DNA from: Pseudovirgaria hyperparasitica
Lineage: Eukaryota; Ascomycota; Dothideomycetes; Acrospermales; Acrospermaceae
DNA length: 64,000 nt
Assembly (NCBI RefSeq): GCF_010093815.1
Contig: NW_022985563.1
Coordinates: 512,247-576,246, forward strand
Reading direction: 5' to 3'
In this document: positions 44,693 to 57,082 of the stretch, in pieces
Layout: every line of letters begins with the position of its first letter
How positions within the stretch are numbered: the first letter of the stretch is position 1
The notes under the pieces: generated by a model
Database searches by the model: none
What the model was told of the DNA's origin: nothing
Seen by the model: the letters and a program-made list of their open reading frames with translations, nothing else
Program-made: the position numbers and the translations under genes

Positions 44693-45088
44693 TATGTGAA
44701 GTTAAGAAGCCTGTGTATGTTCGATAGCGAGTGCAATGGAATGAGAAAGTCTGCATGATGCAAGAGAATGTGGAAGGCCCTGAGGTTATGTTGACGTCCT
44801 GGGACCTGAGCGGATGGACGTCGTCGATGCACGGACCTTTGAGCTGCACATGCATGCTAAACGCGCGCGCTAAATCACTTATTAGTGTTGAATGTTGATG
44901 GAGTTATTAAAAACGACCTATGGAGTCGTGTATCGATACAGCCTCTAATAAGCGCTGAATTATCCCTGATTCGAATACTTATAGTATCCAAGCCTTGAGC
45001 AACCAACACCACTGCCCACTTTTTCGATGTCCTTCTATCAATTACCTTCGATTAAAGAGCATTGGGCGCTTAGAATACCACGAATAGA
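44693..45088. promoter_or_regulatory. Divergent upstream region
   Basis: 396 bp between the pseudogene start and the ceramide glucosyltransferase start. It should contain the glucosyltransferase promoter. No specific site was identified. Confidence 0.4.
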
Positions 45089-46733
45089 ATGGTCACCTCC
45101 CAATTGTTGCCTTTGGCCGACTCCACTAGTATCTCACTTTGGGTCCATGATGTCTCAATGCTACAACAAACCGCTGCGACGGCAGCCTTGATATGGTATT
45201 GCGCCGTACTTCTGGTCTGTGGGATTGGTTACACCCAACTGTAAGTCTTCGAGGTACCAACAGGATTGCAAGATTATTGACCCCAAAAGACGCCGTTTCT
45301 ATTCAAAGACGCGCCAACCTGCATCATGCATCAAGAATGTGTCCGCTGCGGATCTACCACATATCACCATCATACGACCGGTTGTCGGCATCGAGCCTAA
45401 ATTGCATCAATGTCTTGCGAGCACGTTTCAGCAGATATACCCACGCAACAAGCTTACGTTATACTTTTGTATCTCTTCTCGAAATGACCCTGCGCTAGCT
45501 GTGCTCGAGCGACTGCTCGAGGACTTCCCACATTTCGATGCGAAAATACTGGTCGAGAGTGAAGACCCAGCTTTACAGGGCGATGGCCGAAAGAAGTTGG
45601 GACCCAACCCGAAAATCCGGAACATGAGCAGAGCCTACCGCGAAGCAAAAAGTGACCTGATATGGATCGTCGACTGTAATGTGTGGATCGGCAAAGGTGT
45701 TGCTGGACGTATGGTCGATACTCTGTGTGGCTACAGCGGGCAGCGGCCAAATAAATTCGTTCATCAATTGCCCCTATCCGTTGACATGCCATTGTCAGCA
45801 ATCGTCGAAGAGACGCATATCTCAGACTCAGCCCGAGACTCATTCATAAGCTCCCGTCTCCTCGGCGATCCGGCTTCGCTCAACAAAAAACCTGGCTTCT
45901 TTGACCTCTGGGGCGGGCGACTAGACGAGATGTTCATGTCCACCTCACACCCTAAATTCTACACCGCCATAAACACCGTCCTCATCGCACCCTGTATCGT
46001 CGGAAAGTCTAGTATGTTTCGACGCTCCCATCTCGACTACTTGACCAAGCAGCAGAATTCCAGTGTCCACGGCATCGACTTCTTCTCGTACAATATCTGC
46101 GAAGACCACCTCATCGGGGACCTTCTCTGGAAGAATTCCGTTCCAGAAGAGCTCTCGGGTCAAGGGTTTGGAAAGCATGCACTGGTATTTGGCGATCTTG
46201 CCATACAGCCTATGGCTGGGACAAGTGTAGCCGACTACATCGCACGCCGAGCGCGCTGGCTGCGTGTACGTAAGTTTACTGTAATGCTGGCAACCCTTGT
46301 TGAGCATGGCACCGAGAGTTTTGCGGCATCAGCGTATGGCGCATATTCCATCACTACGCTGTCGTATTTTGAAGAAAGATTACACATCCCACCCACGTGG
46401 ACAAGTTTTGGCATATTCTGGCTATGCAGCGTGGCATTGTGGTGTTTTGTTGACTGGACGCAATACGTACTTCTCCATTCAGCGGCTTCCATAGAGGTCG
46501 ACGAGAAAACGCCGACTTTCGTGCGTCCTCCGCTGCCAGGACACAAGACAAGGAGGCCCTTTGGAGAATGGATCACAGCATGGATTGGTCGGGAGTTACT
46601 TGCATTTCCAATCTGGGCGTGGGCAGTTTTTGGAGGCGTGACGGTCGTTTGGCGCGAGAAAAAATTCTGGGTTGGAATGGATATGAAGGTGCATGAGATT
46701 GTAGACCGTGATAGTAAAGCTAGGATTGATTGA
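45089..46733 (+). CDS. Ceramide glucosyltransferase (GT21, glucosylceramide synthase)
   Basis: Transfers glucose from UDP-glucose to ceramide at the Golgi/ER membrane, making fungal glucosylceramide. Two exons, 45089-45240 and 45290-46733, with a 49-nt intron; 531 residues. An N-terminal membrane anchor (about 30-52, [17 protein letters not shown]) is followed by a GT-A catalytic domain with the [12 protein letters not shown] start of the family. Next come the D2 motif [13 protein letters not shown], the D3 motif [12 protein letters not shown] and the (Q/R)xxRW motif in [11 protein letters not shown]. Two or three C-terminal hydrophobic segments follow ([34 protein letters not shown]). All catalytic motifs are intact. 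Confidence 0.93.
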
Positions 46734-47169
46734 GAACGGAATCTATGCGTGTTCTGCCAGCCGTGTACAAGTTTGTACAATTGAATTACAGACCTTTGTG
46801 AATGTCACAACTATTCAGTGGTCCGAATGCACGGGAGATTTTAGATTTATGGTCATTCTATCAAAGAATAGTGAGGATAGATCTTGGTAAATGCTCCCCG
46901 GTGCCTAAGTTTTTATCTCTCCTTAACGCCCAACCTTGATAACCTTCTGATTGCCCAAAATCGTGTAGATTCAGACATTCGCCGAATCAAAAGTTGTATG
47001 TGGCCAAACAGTGCTTGCGCTCTAACTGATCTATGTTGCCAGAATTATCTCGCTAAGTCCCCAGTTGGGATGTGCCGGACGGGAGATCGACAGATTCGGC
47101 GCGGACCGACAGATCTCCTGTGTGGCGTGGTGTGTTTGTATCAACAAAACCAGCTGGGAAGCGCCACCT
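46734..47169. other. Intergenic
   Basis: The 3' flank of the glucosyltransferase gene; no gene is supported. Confidence 0.45.
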
Positions 47170-47457
47170 TTATATGGTCAGCCACGCATCGACATTACGA
47201 TACAAGACGCAATCTTGAATGTCCAAATCATGTTTACATACTCTTTCAATGTCCTCGGCACTTTCGAAGAACGCTAAGCCAGTTGGGCTTGGGGGTGGTT
47301 GAGGGGGAGGCGGTGGCGGATCATGTCGAGATAGCTGTCGAGGCTCTGAACAAAAACTTGGGTCGTCCTTCGCTGATAGTAACGATCGATCGTCAGGTAG
47401 GCTCTTCAGACGAGCCTCGTAGTATACCGCAGTCAAGCATTCCGGTAGAAGTGGCAT
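47170..47457 (-). CDS. Small hypothetical protein with polyproline stretch
   Basis: 95 residues from ATG at 47455-47457 to TAA. Not recognised. A central polyproline run lies at about residue 50, after which the chain is well mixed (GLAFFESAEDIERVCKHDL) and looks coding. There is no signal peptide or membrane segment. It may be a complete small protein or the last exon of a longer gene whose upstream exons I could not define; the frame just upstream is closed by TGA. The opposite strand is also open over much of this stretch but lacks a start codon. Confidence 0.35.
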   Translation of the reverse strand: MPLLPECLTAVYYEARLKSLPDDRSLLSAKDDPSFCSEPRQLSRHDPPPPPPQPPPSPTGLAFFESAEDIERVCKHDLDIQDCVLYRNVDAWLTI

Positions 47458-49337
47458 TTCGTCCAAAATCGGTCAATCGATATCTGAGTCGATGAGGCGT
47501 TTTGTTGACTAGGTAGAGTATGTTTCAAAGGTGTTTTTGGTCGTGCCTAGAATTAGAAGTTGTAGAATGTCGACGTGATATTTTGGTTCCTAGGTGATCT
47601 TATATTCAGGACTGTGAAGTCCTTGTTATAAAGCATCTGCTATGGGCCCACTGGACAACAAAAATCTACGTATTCAACACAAACAGAAGCCCCAAGGAGC
47701 CAGGATACAACGAGGCGAGACGGGAAGACGGAAACAACATTGAATGGCTGTGAATGGTCGCACAATTGATCTGCGTCGTGGCAGATGCATATGAAAATGT
47801 ACTGGTTCCCGTCGGTGGCTAGCTGGGCGAATCCACAGCGGAAGGCGCCGCGAAGAAAGACTCGCCTGTGCCTAGGATTGAGATCGAATAGGCTAGAAAA
47901 CGAACTGATACATTTATGGGTCCTCTTAGTTCATCTAACCTTACGATTACGCGTAGCCATTCTAGAACTGATACCCTCAACATGAATCTATGGTCAACTC
48001 GGCACGCCACAGTAGTTGGAGACAAGGAAAACCTAGAACAAAATTCTCGGAGAGACAAATCGGTGGAACAAGAAAGTATGCTGTCAGCCTGACTTGTCAG
48101 TCTAACAGTTCCATGCCGCGGTGGCGAAGATGAGCGGTGTCGGTATATGGAGACGATGGATGATTTGGCATCGTGATCTGAGCCCATAAGGAGGATAGGG
48201 CTTCCAAAGATGCTTCTAATGGCGTGGAACACGCCATGCAAGCGGCCGCCATCGAAATGATAAACGGACCGATGTGTAATTATCAATCCACGCCCAGGGC
48301 GCGGAATTGCGGTGAGATGAACTTAAGGCAAGTTGCACCCCGATATAGACCAGTAAAGCCATAGTACTCAAGTCTAATGTTCCTGTTCTCGAGCTGACTA
48401 GCCCAGTGATTCTTAGAACTGATCGCACTCTACATAGGTATATCGCGGCTGATGAGGTGGTTTCCTGATCGATTGGGCTGGCGCTGGCTGCTCAGATACT
48501 AGAGAACAGTGTCCAAGATAGGCCATGCCCGATCCCTTACTGATCCCGGTGCGGTTGGACAGCCGACCGTTGAGGAGCCCTATGGCGATCAAACACTAGA
48601 AATCATTTAAACAGGGCGTTGGCAAGCAAACCGGATGGAGGTGGGGGTCGCAAGCTGACATAAAAGATACCAGGATTGGGAGCGTTTGCTGTACATTTCA
48701 CCAGCGGGATCCCGATTTCGCCCGAGGACCGTACAATCGGGCTGGGTCTCAGGGATACTGAGGGCAGGGTTGGCGAGCTCTGCTGAAAGTATCTTTTATA
48801 GATTCACATCTGTTTCTGTCGGAAAGAAGATTGATGGGCCCGTACGCGAAATGAGCAGGAGTCGTGAGCGCCAAGGCTCTAGCTTCGAGCTTGGACCAGT
48901 ATAGATCTCTCTCCACTGACAGCTTCCCGCGCTCAGCCCTACCATATCAAATAGTGAAGCAACTGCTCGCACTACGCCATTAACCTATCTCCGAGCTCGG
49001 CCAGAATACGTGAATGCTTTTACTGACAGAAAACTGTGTGATATAACGATACACCCGTCGACGTCGCAGCTCAAGAGTTGCGCGCGCAAACAAGCAACCA
49101 CCTCACGTCACACGCATTGTCCTTCATGATTCCTCGCACCTCGCCGAGAGAGCAAGCCCGCCCGATACGAAAGCTTCGAGGAGGTCGACAAATTCACGCA
49201 AAGAGGAACATTCAATATCGCTGTGAAAAGGTCGTACAATAGTACTTCAACATCGAGCATTATAGCCTCGATCACACTGAGAAGCAGACTGGGTTTCAAT
49301 AGGAGGATCAGGTCCTCTCACCCCCGATCTTGGCATC
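47458..49337. other. Intergenic
   Basis: About 1.9 kb with no supportable gene. The longest frames (for example 47819-48286 on the minus strand) have no domain or coding character. The right end holds the TAF6 promoter and leader. Confidence 0.5.
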
Positions 49338-50785
49338 ATGCCGGGCCACAGTGGAATATGGAGTACAGATAACATTCAAGATGCGGCGCATTCAGTTGGC
49401 CTGGGGACCTTGACGGACTCAGCGCTGGAGCACTTTGCAGGAGACGTAGAATACCGGATCAAACAAGTCGTAGAGATGGCTATCAAATTCATGAGGCATG
49501 GCAAACGGACCACACTCACTACGCAGGACATCTCGCAAGCCTTAAGATCTCTTGATGTAGAACCGCTATATGGATATGAATCTACAAGACCACTGCGATT
49601 TGGCGAAGCATCCATGGGACCTGGTCAGCCATTGTACTACGTCGAGGATGAAGAAGTTGATTTTGAGAAGCTAATTAATGCGCCGTTGCCAAAAGTGCCG
49701 CGTGAGATATCATTCACTGGTAAGAACCCTTTCTCTAGACATGCGACAATGTACGCTGACTTCTACTCGCAGCGCATTGGTTAGCTGTAGAAGGGGTCCA
49801 ACCATCGATACCTCAAAATCCCACGTCCGCAGACTCACGGCATCAAGATCTTCTGCCCAAAGGACCTGGTGCCAACCCACATCTCGCCGCTATCAATGGT
49901 CACGACAACATTACTGTCAAGCCCTTGGTCAAGCATGTATTGTCTTCAGAGGCGACCAAGTTTCACCAACGCATATGCAGCGCATTACTTGATGAGACTA
50001 ATGAAGAGTGGCGCAACTCAGCTCTCTCGTCTCTTCGAACATCTCCTGGACTACATCAACTGATACCATATTTCATCGAGTTTATCGCAGACCAAGTCAC
50101 GCATCACATGAAAGACCTTTTCGTTCTTACTCAGATGATGCACGCAACAGCAGCGCTGTTACAGAATCCCAGTATATTTCTTGATCCCTACATCGCGTCT
50201 CTCGTACCGCCGGTCCTAACCTGCTTGAATGGTAAGCGACTAGGACCAGCTTCAGCCTCTTCCAACTCTATGCAGGACGGAGGCTCAGGGCAACCATTAG
50301 CGCACTATTCACTTCGAAGGCTTGCTGCCAGTATCATCACTGCCATAGCGAAAAGATACTCGGAATCGTCTCACACTCTCAAACCGCGAATCGCACGAGC
50401 ATGCCTCAAAGCTTTCTTGGACCCTAACAAGCCGCTCGGGACACATTATGGAGCGCTTGCTGGATTACGGGGCGTCGCGGGTGCTGAGGCTGTGCGCTTG
50501 CTGATACTGCCTAATCTGAAACTTTACGATACCATTCTTAGGGAAGCTATAGTGGACGAGTCACGCAAGGCGGACGCGGACATGGTCACAGCCATGATCC
50601 TGAAATGCCTCGAGGATGTCGAGAAATCAAGTTCAATCAGCGCGGATCCTGTCAACGGGGAGCTCGACTCTGATGGATTGAAAGATAGACTTGTGGAGAA
50701 GGTTGGGGTTGTAGTGACTGATAAGGTCATCCAACTTCGGCGCATGGGACTGGTAAAGGTGCTGTTGGATAACAGCGTTAACTAA
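49338..50785 (+). CDS. TAF6: TFIID/SAGA subunit TAF6
   Basis: A histone-fold TBP-associated factor shared by TFIID and SAGA. Two exons, 49338-49719 and 49773-50785, with a 53-nt intron joining ISFT to [16 protein letters not shown], a conserved junction; 464 residues. The N-terminal TAF histone fold (about 5-72) reads [20 protein letters not shown] ... [20 protein letters not shown], and the linker carries [19 protein letters not shown]. The C-terminal HEAT-repeat domain (about 180-440) includes [32 protein letters not shown], and [22 protein letters not shown]. Length and motifs are normal. Confidence 0.96.
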
Positions 50786-51330
50786 TGCACTCGGACGAAA
50801 CGGCGTTACTAGATACCTGTATCTGATTTGAGGGCGGGACATCTACTTCTACGCCATTTGGGTTAGTCTTTCGTGCCTTTAATATCTGTGCCAGAGAAGC
50901 CCAATCGCGGTCTCTTGTTTGTTAGGACCTCAAGAGGTGATGAGTTGGACACAACACCGTGACTTTCCCTTGGCTGAAAGGGATGAACAAATCGATCTAT
51001 TACTGCAGCACGATTTGAAGACACATAGCAACATTATTTGCTGGTTATTTACCACTACTGCAGCTTCTACTCGCGTCTGGATTCCATTCACAATGATTCT
51101 CACCACTCCTGCATTGACTTGCTGTGATCGTTACCTAAACTACTAGATTTCAAAGTTGTCTCCAGTCCGCAGCAGGATCCTTAGTCATCATGCCAAGACT
51201 TCACTTCACAGGTTCCGCCAGATCGGCATCTAGGTGGAAGTCGAGGGAACCCGCACACCTGTATCTTTACTTTCGTCAGTTTGCCCACCGAATAACTTCA
51301 GTCTCGCATCACTTCCAACAGTTGCCCATC
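50786..51330. other. Intergenic
   Basis: The 3' flank of TAF6 and promoter/leader of sar1; no other gene is seen. Confidence 0.5.
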
Positions 51331-52222
<892 letters not shown>

Positions 52223-53061
52223 GCATGCAGATATGTTGGCGTGGGGACCGATGGAATGTGATTCTGGACGTGTAATGCAAGGAGGAAAGTGCTCTTGGCC
52301 ATCAAGATACAGCGGGCGTTTGGAGGAGTTATTGATGACCTAGACTACCTATCGTGAAATCTCAGCGGTCCGGACCGTCGATCTTATACACAGACCGCCG
52401 AACCCACAACTTAGCATACCTCTCACAGCACATCTCGCAACGGTCAACGTTGAATACACTTTTACAATGTCTGTTGACAGGGGCAATTAATGTGATTCGA
52501 CTAAAGGTAACCCTAGCGATCGATTCTCGAAGAATGCGTGCCGATGGGAAATATATGTGTACTGTTCCGATGAACATGCTTCCCCAGTGTTCCAGATGTG
52601 GCACAGGTACGGCGTAATTGTCTGAAATTGCCCAGAGCGACATCAAGCCCGATGCGGAAAACATTCGGACGTAACAGAGATCACAGTATTTATCATTAAG
52701 CTCGAATCATGTTGGCCCAGAGTAGAGAGTGCGCTTCCCCGCGTGAATTATTTCGACAGCTGGGAATAAACGGGAATGGCTTCCGAATGGCGCTGTCAAT
52801 ACCGAAGAGGATGGACTAGTTAATGTGTTAGCGGCGAGTGCCGAGGTCCAAAGCGGCTTCGGTTCTCGAAGACTATAGATGGCACGAGGGGTCCACTACC
52901 TGGTATAGCACCATGAACTGTCGTCGGGAGTGTCTTTCATAACTTACCGATTCCGCGCCTTTGCTATTGTATAGATATAGTGCGATACCTCCGACGTAAT
53001 ACTTGGACCTCTGCTTAATCCGGTCGACCAACGAAGCCCAGCATCACGAAACCACTTCACT
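52223..53061. other. Intergenic
   Basis: No supportable gene. The 3' flank of sar1 and promoter of the nitronate monooxygenase. Confidence 0.5.
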
Positions 53062-54394
53062 ATGCCTTTCCAGACTGCGCTCACTAAGGCTTTGGGGATC
53101 AAAGGTTAGAGCTATTAGAGTACTGTATCAAAGGTATTGCGCTCACAAACACCGCAGTCCCCGTCGTCCAGGGCGGTATGCAATGGGTCGGCTACGCTGA
53201 AATGGCCAGCGCAGTAAGCAATGCAGGAGGTCTCGGCATAGTAAGTCAACGTCACCATTGCCGTTACCGGACATGTAGGATTAACATGGAGGTGTGTCTG
53301 CAGTTGACCGGCCTTACACAACCTACCCCAGAAGACTTGCGCAAGGAGATCCGCAGGTGTCGCGGCATGACCAAGAACCCGTTCGGCGTCAACCTCACCC
53401 TTCTCCCATCCATCAACCCGCCAGACTACAACGCGTATGCACAGGTCATCGTGGACGAGGGCGTCAAGATTGTCGAGACGGCGGGCAACAGCCCAGGCCC
53501 GATCATCAAGAAGCTAAAGGGAGCAGGCTGCATCGTCCTACACAAGTGCACATCCATCCGTCACGCAAAGTCGGCGGTCAAGCTGGGCGTCGACTTCCTC
53601 TCCATCGACGGCTTCGAATGCGCCGGACACGTTGGCGAGACGGACATTACGAACCTGATTCTGCTGAGCAAGGCACGTCAGGTGCTCGGAGTCCCGTTCA
53701 TTGCGTCGGGAGGCTTCTGCGACGGGAACGGGCTGGCTGCGGCCATGAGCCTGGGCGCAGCGGGTATCAACATGGGCACGCGCTTCATGTGCACCGTGGA
53801 GGCGCCCATCCACGAGAACATCAAAAAGGCGATTGTCGACGCTGAGGAGACAGACACAGAGCTCGTGCTGCGACGGTGGCGCAATACGTCGAGGTTGTTT
53901 GGAAACAAGGTTGCCAAGGAGGCGGTCAAGATCGAGCGCGAGAGCACGACGGGCGAGTTCAAGGAGGTGCAGCCATACGTTGCTGGCGCGCGAGGTCGGC
54001 AAGTTTTCCTGAATGGCGACCCGGATTTTGGCGTAAGTTTTATTTTTATTTTTTACTTTTTTTGGGAGGGGGCACATTCTTGCTTCCTCGTCACTTACTC
54101 GTTCACTCACTCACTCACTCACTCACTCTAATGCGACTGCGGCGCGCGTGGTGATGATGGAGCTAGACAACGGAGGCATGTGAAATGAGATGAACACGAG
54201 AGTATATGCAATACCGGGTACCTTGCTAACACGACATTCGTACGTAGGTGTGGACGGCAGGACAAGTCATCGGACTGATCCACGACATTCCAACGTGCGC
54301 AGATCTCTTGAGTCGAATTGAGCGCGAGGCCGTGGATGCACTGGCTCGCAGCGCCACGCTGTATGTGGACGACACGGGCAAGAGTAAGCTGTAG
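53062..54394 (+). CDS. Nitronate monooxygenase (2-nitropropane dioxygenase type)
   Basis: An FMN-dependent TIM-barrel enzyme that oxidises alkyl nitronates such as propionate-3-nitronate. Four exons, 53062-53104, 53158-53240, 53304-54032 and 54248-54394; 333 residues. Introns 1 and 2 are 53 and 63 nt; intron 3 is 215 nt and contains a TCAC tetranucleotide repeat. Motifs: VPVVQGGMQWVGYAEMASAVSNAG near the N-terminus, NPFGVNLTLL, the catalytic-His region FLSIDGFECAGHVGETD, IASGGFCDGNGLAAAMSLGA and GINMGTRFM for phosphate binding. The last exon (VWTAGQVIGLIHDIPTCADLL) matches the C-terminal lid of the family. It probably detoxifies nitro compounds. Confidence 0.92.
54100..54128. repeat. (TCAC)n microsatellite inside an intron
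   Basis: A run of TCAC units in the third intron of the nitronate monooxygenase gene. Its expansion may explain why this intron (215 nt) is four times the local norm. Confidence 0.85.
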
Positions 54395-55936
54395 ACCGTA
54401 GAATTCAGTTTGATGGTAATTTAGACGTAAGCAGGTGCGATAGATTTTCCATCTATATCTATATACAGCAGCTGTTGGCAAGGAAGGACTAACTATTATT
54501 ACTTCGTATTGTTGCTACTGAGTGTTGGTGTTGCACTAAGCACTAATGTAGCATGCTCGTCTGTCTGCATCTGCTATTCTCATCCCAGGCATATTATTAT
54601 TCATCGTGCGCACTACCTACCTTCTTACTGCCAGTGTAAGGCTGTAAGCATGTAGTAGTCCCACGCTACGTATAGGACATACTTGACACTGCTGCACACT
54701 GCACACACTACAGACTGCACAGCCCGGCTCCGCCCTAGGAGATTGTTCGATGAGGAAGATGGAGAAAACGATGCGCGTGCGCGATTATATTAATGGGGAA
54801 ACCTTTTTTCGGAGGGAAGAGCAAGGATATGATTTGTTTCATTGGAGCGTGGTGTGCGCTGTCGGAATGCGAGCTGAGTGGCTGAGTCTGAATTTCTGAT
54901 GAAGGATGTGTGTCGTGTGTTTGATTCTGATGGGGCGTTTGACAGGCTACCTCTCTACCTATGGCTATATGGACCCACCACACACGAAAGTACGTACTGG
55001 AGTCCAAGGCCAACAGCGGCCAGCCGTCGGCGAACCCGCGCCCACACGCTACAACTTTTGGCTTTTTGGGGGAAGACCGGCCGGGTGGTGGTGCCTGGAC
55101 GCTGGGCTCGCTGGGCTGTCTGAGCTGCGGCGTGGCCTACAGTTTCCCACTTTCCCAGTGTTCCAGTGTTCCAGTTTTTCCAGCCGGGGTGGGCCTTAAC
55201 CCCCCCCTCTCCCCCACTAAAATGCTGCTTCAACAGGGCGGGCAAGGCAGCCGATTCGATGAACGCGGCGTTTTGATTTGGCGCTGTCTCCTTGTCTCGT
55301 GTCTCTTGTCAGGCAACTTCAGGTACCCGCAGCCGCCCGGTCCCACTACTGCAGTGAGGTGTTCCTGTTCCTGTCGATTATGTCAGCCACTCCCTCCGCG
55401 AGCTGTTGGTCCACTACCTACACCTTTACCCTCTTCTCTCCACTGTCGGAACCTTCAGAGTTTTTTCCCCATTGCCACACATTTCCAACTCGTCCTCGTT
55501 TCTTCTTAACCCACGCTCTCTGCACCCACATTCATTCACTCTTTATTCATCTTTTGCTTTGCCTACAATTTCATCCTCTCTCTTTACCACCCACCCGGTC
55601 TTCAGATCTCATATATAGAGCTTCCCTAGTCTCTATTCACCCTCACACACTCCTTGTTCAATAGGTACTTCCTATTGTTCACCACTTCACAACTCACTGT
55701 CATTGCTGCAAAAGTTTTTGAACAACGTCCGCAACTGTCGTTACTAAAACAGTTCTATCGCCGACATCGACTTGCTCTTCGACATAAAGCTCAAAGTCAT
55801 TCCTTCACCCTCACCTTGACGCTCTCCACGCTGCTGATCAGCCTCATTCATTCCTTACCAAACTCAAAAGAACTGCCTATCCGGTTTCATTCTTACGCAG
55901 GACGCGCCCACTCGCCTTGACGGCCCCTGAGTCATT
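54395..55936. other. Intergenic and long CT-rich leader
   Basis: No supported gene. From about 55360 the + strand is very C/T-rich, typical of the promoter and leader of a highly expressed fungal gene, here the expansin-like gene at 55937. Frames in this stretch are low-complexity. Confidence 0.5.
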
Positions 55937-57082
55937 ATGCCCTCTTACACCCAAATTGTGCTCGCGCTGGTCGCTTCCGTCCACGCTACCCATCTCACTC
56001 TCAACGACTACACTGTTCTCAAGAATGCTGTCAACAACCCGCCAGCCTGTGGCATCGGCTACCAGCACCTTGACGTGAACAAGATCACTGCCATCGCAGG
56101 AATCGGCGGCAACTACGACTCCAAATGCGGCTCTTGTGTCCAGGTCTGTGGAAGCTCAAGCTGCGGTTACCTTCTCGTCGTTGATGGATGCGCTGGCTCT
56201 GACCATATTGACATCTCCACTGTCGCTGGGCCATCAATTGTCGGATCTGATACCGGCAACCATGATGTTACCATGAAGTTTGTCGACTCGTCTAACTGTG
56301 GCGGCATCTGGGATGGACAAGGCATGGACGTTGCCTTTCCCGACGGTGGTGCGCCTGCGAACTGGGCCAAGCTGAACAGCGGTGGTGGTGGTGATGGTGG
56401 CTACCAGGCGCCGGCGACAAGTCCATCTAGCGTAGCTGTCCAGAACGTCGCGCCGGCTCCTAGTGCCGCCCCAGCTCCTAGCACCGCCCCAGAAGTTCCA
56501 TCACCATATGTCGCCCCTGAGCCTGAGGTTCAGCAGACTCCCAGCGTCCAGCAGCCTCCCAGCGTAGAGCAAGAGCCTGTTCCATCATCCACCGCTGAAG
56601 TCGCGCCGCCGGAGACACCATACCCTGCCGTGCAACAGCCACAGCCGACGCCATCAGCTGCCGCGCCGTCGTCGTTCACCACCGTCACAACCAAGACGGT
56701 ACCTACCCCTAGCCCCGCTGCTCCGGCAGAATATTATGAAGAACCCAGTGCTCGTAAGTCCATTGACACCATTTTTATCAAATCGTATAGCATACTCATT
56801 GTCACAGCCACTACAGCATCGATCGAGACCCCTGTAGATTCTGTGCATATCCCAACTCCCAGTGGCGGCGCCTTCTACGAGGCCAGCCCCACTTCAGTGC
56901 CTACTCCATCATCAGTCGCAGTGGGCACAGCGACATATGTTGTACCCACTGCCAACACTTCGCATTTCACACCGAGCCCGTCCCCCGCTGTTCCGCTCTT
57001 TACAGGCGCCGCATCCAAGAACACCGCGATGCCAGTCGTCGCGGGCTCGCTCTTGGCCGGGTTCATGGCTCTCCTTTTCTAG
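55937..57082 (+). CDS. GPI-anchored expansin-like (DPBB) cell-wall protein
   Basis: A secreted wall protein. It has a signal peptide (MPSYTQIVLALVASVHA), then a double-psi beta-barrel domain (about 20-140) with the cysteine pattern of expansin/EG45-like proteins: PACGIGY, KCGSCVQVCGSSSCGY, VVDGCAGSDHIDIS and SNCGGIW. A long Pro/Ser/Ala/Val-rich region follows (about 155-330), probably O-mannosylated. The hydrophobic C-terminus (MPVVAGSLLAGFMALLF after KNTA) fits a GPI-attachment signal. An intron is likely at 56754-56807 (GTAAGT to CACAG, 54 nt); spliced length is 363 aa. The intron is a multiple of three without stops, so an unspliced mRNA would still encode a full-length protein. The binding target is probably wall polysaccharide (inference). 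Confidence 0.85.
   Translation: MPSYTQIVLALVASVHATHLTLNDYTVLKNAVNNPPACGIGYQHLDVNKITAIAGIGGNYDSKCGSCVQVCGSSSCGYLLVVDGCAGSDHIDISTVAGPSIVGSDTGNHDVTMKFVDSSNCGGIWDGQGMDVAFPDGGAPANWAKLNSGGGGDGGYQAPATSPSSVAVQNVAPAPSAAPAPSTAPEVPSPYVAPEPEVQQTPSVQQPPSVEQEPVPSSTAEVAPPETPYPAVQQPQPTPSAAAPSSFTTVTTKTVPTPSPAAPAEYYEEPSARKSIDTIFIKSYSILIVTATTASIETPVDSVHIPTPSGGAFYEASPTSVPTPSSVAVGTATYVVPTANTSHFTPSPSPAVPLFTGAASKNTAMPVVAGSLLAGFMALLF

Noticed and set aside
46884-47495. 203-codon open frame on the + strand
   Set aside because: It begins at TTG rather than ATG, and the opposite strand over part of it has a better-looking small ORF.
47819-48286. 155-codon minus-strand frame
   Set aside because: Arg/Ser-rich by composition only; no domain or splice support.
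53294-54110. Long alternative frames on both strands within the nitronate monooxygenase
   Set aside because: Shadows caused by GC-rich third positions of the real exon.
54741-54800. Possible telomere or CRISPR-like repeat
   Set aside because: No regular spacer-repeat spacing or TTAGGG arrays occur here or elsewhere in the window.
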